Assembly (NCBI RefSeq): GCF_000372865.1
Contig: NZ_KB889965.1
Span: 1,748,990-1,812,989 of the forward strand
Source: Methylosarcina fibrata AML-C10
Lineage (GTDB): Bacteria > Pseudomonadota > Gammaproteobacteria > Methylococcales > Methylomonadaceae
Direction: 5' to 3'
Length of the DNA stretch: 64,000 nucleotides
Part shown: positions 56,522-63,551 of the stretch, piece by piece
Layout: each line of letters begins with the position of its first letter
Numbering within the stretch: position 1 is the stretch's first letter
The notes under the pieces: generated by a model
The model's database searches: none
Seen by the model: the letters and a program-made list of their open reading frames with translations, nothing else
Told to the model about the DNA's origin: nothing
Position numbers and translations under genes: made by a program

Positions 56522-56724
56522 AGGATTCATTACGAAATTTATTTGATGGTCGCTGTTCAATGGAAACCGTTGTGGAAATTCACCAGTGGATGACCGACAT
56601 CGACGATCCCAATCCGTTTAGTTTCGTGAATTGCTGCAAACTAACAGGCCTTGATGCCGATGAGCTTCGAGATACGATCCTGGATCGCTTGAAACGAATT
56701 CGTCGAACCAGCCATTTACACTAA
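56371..56724 (+). CDS. Hypothetical protein, 117 residues, GTG start
   Basis: The frame reads RKIYFKGKDRTFNWDLFDDW and continues with a helical acidic part and a C-terminal zinc-free helix pair (DADELRDTILDRLKRIRR). It would start at GTG (56371), inside the sequence ATGTG. Its amino acid make-up is that of a soluble protein. It stands where SXT-type clusters carry small unknown genes between exo and cobS. I do not know its function. Confidence 0.65.
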   Translation: MRKIYFKGKDRTFNWDLFDDWAWLFGPEPVVDEIPSWSEQDIMHISECLLEDSLRNLFDGRCSMETVVEIHQWMTDIDDPNPFSFVNCCKLTGLDADELRDTILDRLKRIRRTSHLH

Positions 56725-56807
56725 CCCAAACCGGGGAAACACGCTTTCCCCTATCTAAGGGCATTGTGGTGTTTCCCCTTTTTTCTTGAATTAGGAGAAA
56801 CACCATG
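56722..56807 (+). promoter_or_regulatory. Leader switch 7 (before the 165-residue ORF)
   Basis: This is the clearest copy. The inner hairpin is GGGGAAA/TTTCCCC. GGGGAAACAC (56733-56742) pairs perfectly over 10 bp with GTGTTTCCCC (56769-56778), followed at once by TTTTTT. GGTGTTT also pairs with AAACACC of the SD region (56794-56804). Confidence 0.7.
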
Positions 56808-57302
56808 TCCGAAATGAAAAAATTCGCTGTCAGCTACACCATCGACTACCAACATCGAGTGGTTGTCGGTGTATCAGCATTGAATACCGAATCCGCCATC
56901 GAAATTTCCTCCAAAGCATTTGATGAAGGCGTGATTTGGGACGATACGCCTGATATGCCGCTTCTTTTCGATGACTACGAAGAAGTTGAAAGCGAAACTC
57001 TGCAATTTTCGGCTGAAGAAATTCAGGCTTTTCCAGAACCCGATTCTTCGGTCAAACAACTCATGGCCAATCAGTTCGCGTTCTATTGCGCCCAGGCCTT
57101 GTTGTCTGGCGAAACAACTTCCGCGCTTGAATTTGCTCAAAAGGCATTGCCTCAGTTCGTTGCTTCCCAATCGGAAGAAATGATCTGGCAAGTTAAAAGT
57201 GATAACGGCTGCGATCCTTTCGAGGTAACCGCTGTAAATCGTGAAGATGCCCTTCTTGATGCTTTGTTTGCTATCGGTTGGTCAATTTCACTCAAAACTT
57301 AG
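56805..57302 (+). CDS. Hypothetical protein, 165 residues
   Basis: This acidic protein starts MSEMKKFAVSYTIDYQHRV and holds two similar short units (VVVGVSALNTESAIEISSKAF and PFEVTAVNREDALLDALFAI), each a beta strand and helix as in small repeat folds. No catalytic motif is seen. Its stop lies one base before the TnpB remnant, so the original C-terminus may have been changed by that insertion. Confidence 0.65.
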   Translation: MSEMKKFAVSYTIDYQHRVVVGVSALNTESAIEISSKAFDEGVIWDDTPDMPLLFDDYEEVESETLQFSAEEIQAFPEPDSSVKQLMANQFAFYCAQALLSGETTSALEFAQKALPQFVASQSEEMIWQVKSDNGCDPFEVTAVNREDALLDALFAIGWSISLKT

Positions 57303-57424
57303 CTAACCGAAAGAGCCAGGCGAAATTTCGCTGTGTCGAGTGCGGCTATGAAAACCAAGCCGATCAGGTCGTCGCCTTGAATGTATTGGCGAGAGGCCAG
57401 GCCTTGCTTCCCGGAACACAATAA
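57302..57424 (+). pseudogene. tnpB: tnpB, C-terminal fragment
   Basis: About 40 codons read KFRCVECGYENQADQVVALN and then VLARGQALLPGTQ, ending in TAA. This is the second half of the TnpB zinc finger with the last catalytic Asp region. All of the gene before it is missing. The remnant is of the same group as the broken element at 36.1-37.4 kb. Confidence 0.8.
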
Positions 57425-57548
57425 CCGCAGGGCATGCGGGGTTCGCCTGTGAAGTGAACAGTGCAGTCATGCCGTCAGCAGCAGGAACCAGCTCCGTGTC
57501 ATCAGACACCCTAGGAATCCTTGGCCTTTAGGCCGGGGAGGATGTCAA
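57425..57548 (+). mobile_element. Right end of a second TnpB element (possible guide-RNA end)
   Basis: After the fragment come about 80 nt and then CCTTGGCCTTTAGGCCGGGG (57516-57535) with GGATGTCAA (57538-57546). This hairpin and end are typical of IS200/IS605 right ends, from which TnpB guide RNAs take their scaffold. The left part of the element is gone. About 95 nt of unassigned sequence separate it from the IS66 element. Confidence 0.65.
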
Positions 57549-57636
57549 TGGGCCTGTGATGACGAACATCATTGGTTTGAGGATGTAATGGGATCGTTTC
57601 TTGAGTGTTGCTCACGACAAAGTATCCCAGAAGGGT

Positions 57637-57644
57637 GAAAGATG
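57637..57644 (+). repeat. 8-bp target duplication of IS66, left copy
   Basis: GAAAGATG stands directly before the left terminal inverted repeat of the IS66 element and again directly after the right one (60110-60117). Eight bp is the usual length for IS66. Confidence 0.9.
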
Positions 57645-57725
57645 GTAAGCGCTCTTTAAACTGCGTCTATCCCTCCTGATTGAAAGAGCAGAAGATAGTG
57701 TCCACGTATAACAAGGTGGACACCT

Positions 57726-58136
57726 ATGATGGAGAACAAGAGTCGATTATCACGATCACTGGTGGTGGGGCATCGGAGCAATGGCCGTTGTCGTTATGAT
57801 CCAGAAGCCAAACGGGAACTCGTCGAAGCCTGTCTACGACCAGGCGTTTCGGTCGCCCGGATGGCCCTGGAACACGGCATCAATGCCAATCTGCTGCGCA
57901 AGTGGATTAACCAGTACCGTGAAAATTCCAGCTCAGTGCCGCCCAGTACCCCGGCCACGCTATCGGCTTTTGCACCGGTTCTGTCAATGGCGGTGCCGAA
58001 GCCGGTAGAAGCCACCCTCAATGTGGCGTTACCCAATGGGGTTAAACTGGAGTTGCAGGGTGTTGGGCTGACCGATCTTTCCTTTTTATTGAATAATCTG
58101 GCCGCTTTGCCATGTTCCGCTTCGAATCGGGATTAA
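57726..58136 (+). CDS. IS66 OrfA (TnpA-like)
   Basis: This 136-residue protein has a helix-turn-helix (YDPEAKRELVEACLRPG, then MALEHGINANLLRKWINQY), as in the first ORF of IS66 elements, which helps DNA binding in transposition. A Pro/Ser-rich linker and a C-terminal strand-rich part follow. Its end overlaps the next ORF by 25 nt. Confidence 0.88.
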   Translation: MMENKSRLSRSLVVGHRSNGRCRYDPEAKRELVEACLRPGVSVARMALEHGINANLLRKWINQYRENSSSVPPSTPATLSAFAPVLSMAVPKPVEATLNVALPNGVKLELQGVGLTDLSFLLNNLAALPCSASNRD

Positions 58137-58462
58137 AGGTCTATTTGCACCGCGAGCCGGTCGATGGCCGCAAGGCCATCAATGGTTTGGCCCTGCTGGT
58201 CGAGCAGGCGTTAGGCTTGAATCCGTTTGAACCGGCCATCTACGTGTTCAGCAATCGTCGACGGGATCGGATCAAACTGCTGTTGTGGGATCGCACCGGC
58301 TTCTGGTTGATGATCAAGCGACTGGAAACCGATCGATTTCGCTGGCCGAAAGAAGCGGCCGTGGTGATCTTGACGGTCGAGCAACTCCACTGGCTGTTAG
58401 CCGGTATTGACTTGGCGGCGATGCGGCCGCATCCGGCGCGAACGTATACAAAAGTGGGCTGA
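58112..58462 (+). CDS. IS66 OrfB (TnpB-like accessory protein)
   Basis: This 116-residue protein matches the second ORF of IS66 elements (YLHREPVDGRKAINGLALLV, then FVFSNRRRDRIKLL-like NRRRDRIKLLLWDRTGFW and KRLETDRFRWP). It is needed for transposition but is not the catalytic subunit. It is unrelated to the RNA-guided TnpB of the IS605 group in spite of the name. Confidence 0.9.
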   Translation: MFRFESGLKVYLHREPVDGRKAINGLALLVEQALGLNPFEPAIYVFSNRRRDRIKLLLWDRTGFWLMIKRLETDRFRWPKEAAVVILTVEQLHWLLAGIDLAAMRPHPARTYTKVG

Positions 58463-58493
58463 AGCGATGGCGTAAAGCCTGTAAAATAACAGC

Positions 58494-60053
58494 ATGACGA
58501 CGACCATCACGCTGTCCACCGAAGACTATCAGACCTTGCTAGGCGAACAGCAACGGCTGGCCCATCAACTGCGGTTGATGACGGTCGAGCGTGATCTGTT
58601 GAAAGAACGCCTGGATGCCTTTTTGCATCGTCTGTTTGCCGCCAAGTCCGAGGCCAGGGCCAATCCGGCTCAGCGTGACCTATTTCTGAACGAAGCCGAA
58701 GCACTAGCACCAACAGGTGCGCCGGTGGCCGAGGAAGTCACACCCGAAGCGATCGACGTGGCTGGCCATAGCCGCAAGAAGCGCGGCCGTAAACCGCTGG
58801 ATCCGCATCTGCCGCGCGAGATCGTGCGCCACGAACTACCGGAAGCCGAACGCGTGTGTACGCACGATGGTGCGCGTCTGGTGGAAATCGGCACCGAAAT
58901 CAGCGAGCAGCTCGACATCGTTCCGCAACAAGTGCGAGTCATTCAACATCACCGCGTCAAATATGCCTGCCCCTGCTGCGACGAAAGCATTCGGGTCACG
59001 CCGGCACCGGCACGCATCATCTCCAAGGGCTTACTCACCGAAGCGGCATTGGCCTGGGTTGTCACCGCCAAATATCAGGATAGTCTGCCGCTGTATCGGC
59101 AAGCCACCCTGTTAGGCCGCTTCGGCGGCGATCTGTCGCGTACCACCCTGGCAGCCAGCATGGTGCGTGTCGGCCATGCGGTGCAACCCATCATCAACTT
59201 GCTGCGCGACCATCTGCTGGAGGCCGACCTGATCCTGGGCGACGAAACGGTCATCCAGGTGCTCAAGGAATCCGGGCGAGCGGCGCAAAGCAAAAGCTAC
59301 CTGTGGGCGCAAATGACCGGTTCCGGGCCGCCGATCCGGCTGTTCAGCTACACGCCGGGGCGCGGGGGAACTCATGCACAACCACTCTATGAAGGCATCA
59401 AACTCGGTGCGGCGCTGATGAGCGACGGCTATGAGGTATATAACGGCATTGCCACGGCGCGCGGTGTGATTCATCTCGGCTGTTGGGCGCATGCACGCCG
59501 TTATTTTGTTGAAGCAGAGGGCGTCATTCCCAAGGCCGCACGTGGACCGGAACAACTGGCGACGCAGTTTATTGCGGCGATTGGCGAGTTGTATGCCATC
59601 GAAGCCCAGGCGAAAGAACTAAGCCACGATCTGCGCGGACAACGGCGCCAGGAACAAAGCCGGCCGGTTTTGGCCAAAATCGAAGGGCTACTGTTACAAC
59701 ATCTGCATGGGGTAACCCCCGGCAGTTTGCTGGGCAAGGCCTTGCATTATCTGTCGTCGCAATGGCCCAAATTGACGCGTTTCATCGAGAACGGAGCTTG
59801 GCCTATCGACAACAACCTCTGCGAGAACGCCATACGCCCGTTTGTCGTGGGTCGGCGCAACTGGCTGTTCTGCGACACGGTGGCCGGAGCTCGTGCCAGC
59901 GCCAATCTCTACTCGCTCATCGAAACTTGCAAAGCCAATGGCATCGAGCCTTACACCTATCTGGTGGAGTTGTTCCGTCAGTTGCCCTTAGCAAAAACCG
60001 TCGAAGACTTCGAAGCTTTGCTACCCTGGCGTCTCGCCAATCCAACGGCCTAA
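58494..60053 (+). CDS. IS66 transposase (DDE)
   Basis: This 519-residue protein is the catalytic transposase of IS66. It has an N-terminal coiled coil, a zinc-binding CPCCDES segment, and the DDE core: LILGDETVIQVL (first Asp), LMSDGYEVYNG (second Asp), CWAHARRYF and NNLCENAIRPFVVGRRNW (Glu). The gene is full length and shows no break. Confidence 0.93.
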   Translation: MTTTITLSTEDYQTLLGEQQRLAHQLRLMTVERDLLKERLDAFLHRLFAAKSEARANPAQRDLFLNEAEALAPTGAPVAEEVTPEAIDVAGHSRKKRGRKPLDPHLPREIVRHELPEAERVCTHDGARLVEIGTEISEQLDIVPQQVRVIQHHRVKYACPCCDESIRVTPAPARIISKGLLTEAALAWVVTAKYQDSLPLYRQATLLGRFGGDLSRTTLAASMVRVGHAVQPIINLLRDHLLEADLILGDETVIQVLKESGRAAQSKSYLWAQMTGSGPPIRLFSYTPGRGGTHAQPLYEGIKLGAALMSDGYEVYNGIATARGVIHLGCWAHARRYFVEAEGVIPKAARGPEQLATQFIAAIGELYAIEAQAKELSHDLRGQRRQEQSRPVLAKIEGLLLQHLHGVTPGSLLGKALHYLSSQWPKLTRFIENGAWPIDNNLCENAIRPFVVGRRNWLFCDTVAGARASANLYSLIETCKANGIEPYTYLVELFRQLPLAKTVEDFEALLPWRLANPTA

Positions 60054-60109
60054 CCAAACTCGCACGGCTTTGTACGGAAATTCAATAGCGTCGTTTAAAG
60101 GGCGCTTAC

Positions 60110-60117
60110 GAAAGATG
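60110..60117 (+). repeat. 8-bp target duplication of IS66, right copy
   Basis: GAAAGATG, same as the left copy at 57637-57644. Confidence 0.9.
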
Positions 60118-60162
60118 CGCTAAAACAGTCGTCTTTCGAATTCAAAAACATTGACGGTATTT

Positions 60163-60309
60163 GGCATAATGCCAGTACCGTCTTTCCAGAGCACTTGTGT
60201 TGAGTGTTGTGGAAAGACGGATTTTTGTAGCCCTCTAAGAGGACTCAAAAGCAAGTGCCCATTCAGCACTCAAAATAAGGAACCTGTTAAGCGCCTTCGG
60301 CGTGATTCT
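60163..60309 (+). promoter_or_regulatory. Promoter and structured leader, copy B
   Basis: The block matches copy A (52785-52932) base for base over long runs. It has -10-like CATAAT (60165-60170), a 10-bp hairpin CCGTCTTTCC/GGAAAGACGG (60178-60187, 60211-60220) followed by ATTTTT, then the conserved part with AGTGC/GCACT and CGCC/GGCG. The hairpin loop differs from copy A in most bases but keeps an inner stem. It should start a second message for cobS and the genes after it. Confidence 0.7.
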
Positions 60310-60314
60310 TACTT

Positions 60315-60397
60315 TAACCCACCGGGGAAACAACTTCTCCCGGTATGGGCGTATATGTTTCCCCTTTTTCTTTTCGAAAATAAGGAGAAACATCATG
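60315..60397 (+). promoter_or_regulatory. Leader switch 8 (before the CobS-like gene)
   Basis: The outer stem is CCCA/TGGG and the inner hairpin ACCGGG/CCCGGT. GGGGAAACA (60324-60332) pairs fully with TGTTTCCCC (60356-60364), followed by TTTTTCTTTT. ATGTTT also pairs with AAACAT in the SD region (60384-60393). Confidence 0.65.
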
Positions 60398-61372
60398 ACT
60401 GCGATTGTAAAAAAATTCCCAATCAACACCACTTTCAACATTGCCGCCCCTGCTGCAATGATGGTTGAAGGATTTGAGGATGAAACTCATCCATCGATCC
60501 CCACCAAGAAAGATTACGTGTTTCGCAATGAGCATCTTCGTGATGTGATTGCGTTCATTTCCAACCCACTTGGCGATGCTTTGTATTTGACCGGTCCTAC
60601 AGGTTCCGGCAAAACCTCGCTCATCTGCCAAGTTGCAGCACGTTTGAATTGGCCAGTTCATCAAGTGACCTGTCATGGTCGACTTGAGCTGAACGATTTG
60701 ATCGGTCAATTCATGCTACTCAACGGTTCCATGTCTTTCGTCCACGGGCCTTTGGCTCAGGCTGTCCGAGACGGACATCTATTGATCTTGAACGAGATTG
60801 ATTTGATGGACCCCTCTGAACTGGCAGGTTTGAACGATATTATCGAAGGTCAACCTTTGGTGATTCCTCAAAACGGCGGCGAAGTCATCAAGCCTCATCC
60901 AAAATTCCGTTTGATTGCAACCGGCAACTCAGCTGGCCAAGGCGATCAATCCGGACTTTATCAAGGCGTCATGCAACAAAACTTGGCTTTCTTAGATCGT
61001 TTTCGCCTGATGGAAGTTGGTTATCCTGAAGCGTCTATCGAGCAATCCATTCTCAAGTCTGTTTTAACGGGAATGGGTGTCCCTTTCGATTCTGTCATGG
61101 AAAATTTGACGGAAAAGATGATTCAAGTGGCCAATGAAATTCGTCGACTCTTTGTCGGCGGTACTGATGGTGCCGGCGAGCTCAGTGTAACCATGTCTAC
61201 TCGGACCCTGGTTCGCTGGACAAACTTGATGATTGCCTATAAGCGTGCTCCCAATGCACTGGCTTATTCGTTGGATCGGGCTCTCACCTTGCGTGCTGAA
61301 CCAGCTCAACGCGAAGCCATTCACAGGATTGCCGAAGATGTTTTCGGTGATTCCTGGGGAGATGATGCCTAA
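60395..61372 (+). CDS. CobS/MoxR-type AAA+ ATPase
   Basis: This 325-residue AAA+ protein has Walker A TGPTGSGKTS (about 66-75), Walker B LLILNEIDLMDP, and sensor part LIATGNSAGQGD. It is close to the MoxR/CobS branch, as in the cobS gene of SXT-type elements beside bet and exo. Such ATPases remodel protein partners, often with a VWA-domain protein; none is seen here. It starts at 60395 with GGAG upstream. The stop overlaps the next start (TAATG). Confidence 0.88.
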   Translation: MTAIVKKFPINTTFNIAAPAAMMVEGFEDETHPSIPTKKDYVFRNEHLRDVIAFISNPLGDALYLTGPTGSGKTSLICQVAARLNWPVHQVTCHGRLELNDLIGQFMLLNGSMSFVHGPLAQAVRDGHLLILNEIDLMDPSELAGLNDIIEGQPLVIPQNGGEVIKPHPKFRLIATGNSAGQGDQSGLYQGVMQQNLAFLDRFRLMEVGYPEASIEQSILKSVLTGMGVPFDSVMENLTEKMIQVANEIRRLFVGGTDGAGELSVTMSTRTLVRWTNLMIAYKRAPNALAYSLDRALTLRAEPAQREAIHRIAEDVFGDSWGDDA

Positions 61373-62109
61373 TGGCTGCTTTAGATTACGACCTTTATCG
61401 TTTTACTAATCCGGATGGTTCAACAAAAGATTGGGCAGTTCGAAATAATGGCGATGGCACCTATACCTCTAAATGGGGTAAAACAGGTACTAAGCTGCAA
61501 TCTAAAACTTTTGATAGGAACATGTTAGCTATGAATGATCATGTTCAGTCAAAAATTAATAAGGGATACAAAATAATTGACCGGGTATTGATTGATGACG
61601 ACGGCAACATTACGCTTCCATCATCGAGCAAACCATTCGGTCAGGACCCTAATCCAACTGAAGACCCACCTTGTCTATTTTGGCGCCTCAGAGTCACACA
61701 GACTAATTTGGCTGATACTCAAGCTATTGGACAATTTCATGCAAACGTTTTGTCTATGAGCAAGACGATTACTGGAGTTTTTGGTGCATCTGCTTTTTTG
61801 GAAAATTTCTTGCGTGCGTTGATTAATGAAAAGGCGTCTTCCGCAGGTAAATTGTTCAAAGAACAGAGCGTTGCTTCATTGTTGCTATTCATGGCCATGA
61901 TGAAAGTTGCTCCGAATCAAGTCAGCATTCATTTATCGCATGATGATGGTGTTGGTATCAGTAACCAGCTCAAGCTTGAATCCAAAGCCTTGTCGTTTTT
62001 CGATACGGATCTGGAAACGGTGAGACCTGTTGCTGAGGCATTAGGTCTACTTGAGAAACGACTCGATTTGTCGGCCGTTACATCTTCTCAGGACGATTTT
62101 TACTTTTAA
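61372..62109 (+). CDS. WGR-like domain protein
   Basis: This 245-residue protein begins with a WGR-type domain: YRFTNPDGSTKDWAVR, then YTSKWGKTGTKLQSKTF and HVQSKINKGYKIID. The WGR core binds nucleic acid in PARPs and in some bacterial proteins; here it reads WGK. The rest is helical and unassigned. It is coupled to the ATPase gene by a TAATG overlap and has no switch leader of its own. Confidence 0.7.
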   Translation: MAALDYDLYRFTNPDGSTKDWAVRNNGDGTYTSKWGKTGTKLQSKTFDRNMLAMNDHVQSKINKGYKIIDRVLIDDDGNITLPSSSKPFGQDPNPTEDPPCLFWRLRVTQTNLADTQAIGQFHANVLSMSKTITGVFGASAFLENFLRALINEKASSAGKLFKEQSVASLLLFMAMMKVAPNQVSIHLSHDDGVGISNQLKLESKALSFFDTDLETVRPVAEALGLLEKRLDLSAVTSSQDDFYF

Positions 62110-62116
62110 CTTTTTC

Positions 62117-62193
62117 TAATCCTAAAGGGGCAGTCCTACGCCCCTTGGGTCGTGTGCTGCCTCTTTTTTATTTATTTTTTGGAGGTAGTTATG
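62117..62193 (+). promoter_or_regulatory. Leader switch 9 (before the DUF3150-like gene)
   Basis: The inner hairpin is AAGGGGC/GCCCCTT. GGGGCAG (62127-62133) pairs with CTGCCTC (62157-62163), followed by TTTTTTATTT. GCTGCCTC also pairs with GGAGGTAGT of the SD region (62181-62189) with two G-U pairs. Confidence 0.65.
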
Positions 62194-63471
62194 TCACACA
62201 AAGCAGAAATGATTTTGGACCAAATCGATGTTGTCAAACTCGACATCAACCTTTGGACCAGTTCAAAAAAATTAAGACCCGAGGATCTCGTGTTAGCCGA
62301 CGGTTCCAAACTTCCACCAGAAGATTTGGCTTACCTTGGCACCAAAAAAACCATTGATCCCGACAAACTTAAAGAATTCAACCGAATTAAGAAAGAAGCG
62401 GAGCGAATCTGTCTTCAATCGGGTACTCGTTTCCTCGGTGGCTTTGCCAATCCGCGGGATGAAATTCCTCGTATTACTCAAGAACTGGATGATTTGTCGA
62501 AGACTTTTTATGAAGCCAGAGACCAACTCCTAGCCACTTATCACGAGGACACAGAAGAATGGGTCGCTCGCCATGCTGAATTTGGTGACGCCATTCGACG
62601 TGCGATTGAGCCTGTTGAATCCGTAGCATCTAAGTTGCGGTTCGATTACGTTGTGTTTCGCGTCACCGTTCCTCAATCCGATGCGGTTTTACCTAATGCA
62701 ACACCAGCTGCTGTCGATTCCCTGCAACGTCGTACCAATTCCATGAGCGATCAGTTGTTCCATGAAATTGCTCAGGAAGCCAGTCAGCTTATCGATCGAT
62801 CTTTCGTCGGTAAGGATACTGTCACCGGGCGCTCTCTCAATGCTTTTCGGAGAATGCGGGACAAGCTGGACAGCCTTGGTTTTCTTGATCATCGGTGCAT
62901 GCCGGTTGTCGATAAGATCGATGTTGTTTTGAATGCCTTGCCCAAACAAGGTCCTTATAACGGTGTTGCTTTCAACAGCCTTTTCACGCTTGGTTTGTTG
63001 TTGTCAGATCCTGACAAAATCAAACGTCACGGCAGTGGTTTGTTGCAAATGGAATCGATCTTGGTTTCAGATACCGTAGCTGCAGTTGAAACTGATGAGG
63101 AAGATTTCGATTCAGAAATGATCGACTCACCATCTGCTGTAACTACTGTAGATGAAGAAGCGACTGTTGCCGATACGTCTGCTGTCGATGCCGAAGACGA
63201 TCATCTTCCTGGTTTTGACGACTTCCTTTCAAACTACAATCCAGTGCAGGATGTATTTGATGTTGCCCCCTCTGTTGATGCAGGTATCAGCCTCGATAAT
63301 GTTGCTCAAGATGTTTTGAATCTGATTCCAGAATCAAACAGCTTCATGGCTTCTGTCAAAGAAACCGTACAAGTTGCCGCTGAAATTGCTTCAACGTCAA
63401 TTCCTGTTCAATCTAAGGACGAAACTGAAACTCCAGTTGCTGAAGAAGTAGTTGAGGATTTCTGGTTCTAA
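62191..63471 (+). CDS. DUF3150-like protein
   Basis: This 426-residue protein has an N-terminal helical part with LDINLWTSSKKLRPEDL and FGGFANPRDE-like FLGGFANPRDEIPRI, which resembles DUF3150 proteins next to cobS in SXT-type elements. The C-terminal 130 residues are acidic and low in complexity, ending in VVEDFWF; the exo protein ends in a similar DDFWF and the WGR-like one in DDFYF. It starts at 62191 with GGAG upstream. A cobalt chelatase CobT-like role has been suggested for such neighbours but I see no VWA motif. Confidence 0.7.
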   Translation: MSHKAEMILDQIDVVKLDINLWTSSKKLRPEDLVLADGSKLPPEDLAYLGTKKTIDPDKLKEFNRIKKEAERICLQSGTRFLGGFANPRDEIPRITQELDDLSKTFYEARDQLLATYHEDTEEWVARHAEFGDAIRRAIEPVESVASKLRFDYVVFRVTVPQSDAVLPNATPAAVDSLQRRTNSMSDQLFHEIAQEASQLIDRSFVGKDTVTGRSLNAFRRMRDKLDSLGFLDHRCMPVVDKIDVVLNALPKQGPYNGVAFNSLFTLGLLLSDPDKIKRHGSGLLQMESILVSDTVAAVETDEEDFDSEMIDSPSAVTTVDEEATVADTSAVDAEDDHLPGFDDFLSNYNPVQDVFDVAPSVDAGISLDNVAQDVLNLIPESNSFMASVKETVQVAAEIASTSIPVQSKDETETPVAEEVVEDFWF

Positions 63472-63477
63472 TTTTTC

Positions 63478-63551
63478 TACCCGGCGGGTGCAATTTCATC
63501 CCGCATGGGGTGTTTTGCCTCCGCCTCCATTTCTTTTTTGGAGGCTTTATG
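63478..63551 (+). promoter_or_regulatory. Leader switch 10 (before the last gene)
   Basis: The outer stem is CCC/GGG and the inner hairpin GCGGG/CCCGC. GGGTGCAA (63486-63493) pairs with TTGCCTCC (63515-63522) in seven of eight places. GCCTCC, present twice (63517 and 63523), pairs fully with GGAGGC of the SD region (63540-63545). A T run lies between. Confidence 0.6.

Larger units (their letters stand above)
57645..60109 (+). mobile_element. Complete IS66-family insertion sequence
   Basis: The element has three genes in the IS66 order (orfA, orfB, transposase) and terminal inverted repeats: GTAAGCGCTCTTTAAAC at the left end and the complement of GTAAGCGCCCTTTAAAC at the right. Identical 8-bp target copies flank it, so it has moved here recently and not recombined since. 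It lies just upstream of leader copy B. Confidence 0.92.

Noticed and set aside
58112-58462. IS66 TnpB as an RNA-guided nuclease
   Set aside because: It shares only the name with the IS605-group TnpB; it has no RuvC motif or zinc finger.
52936-63551. The leader hairpins as plain intergenic terminators or chance repeats
   Set aside because: A plain terminator would not need complementarity to the SD region, and chance would not keep pairing in ten leaders of different sequence; a terminator function within a switch remains possible.
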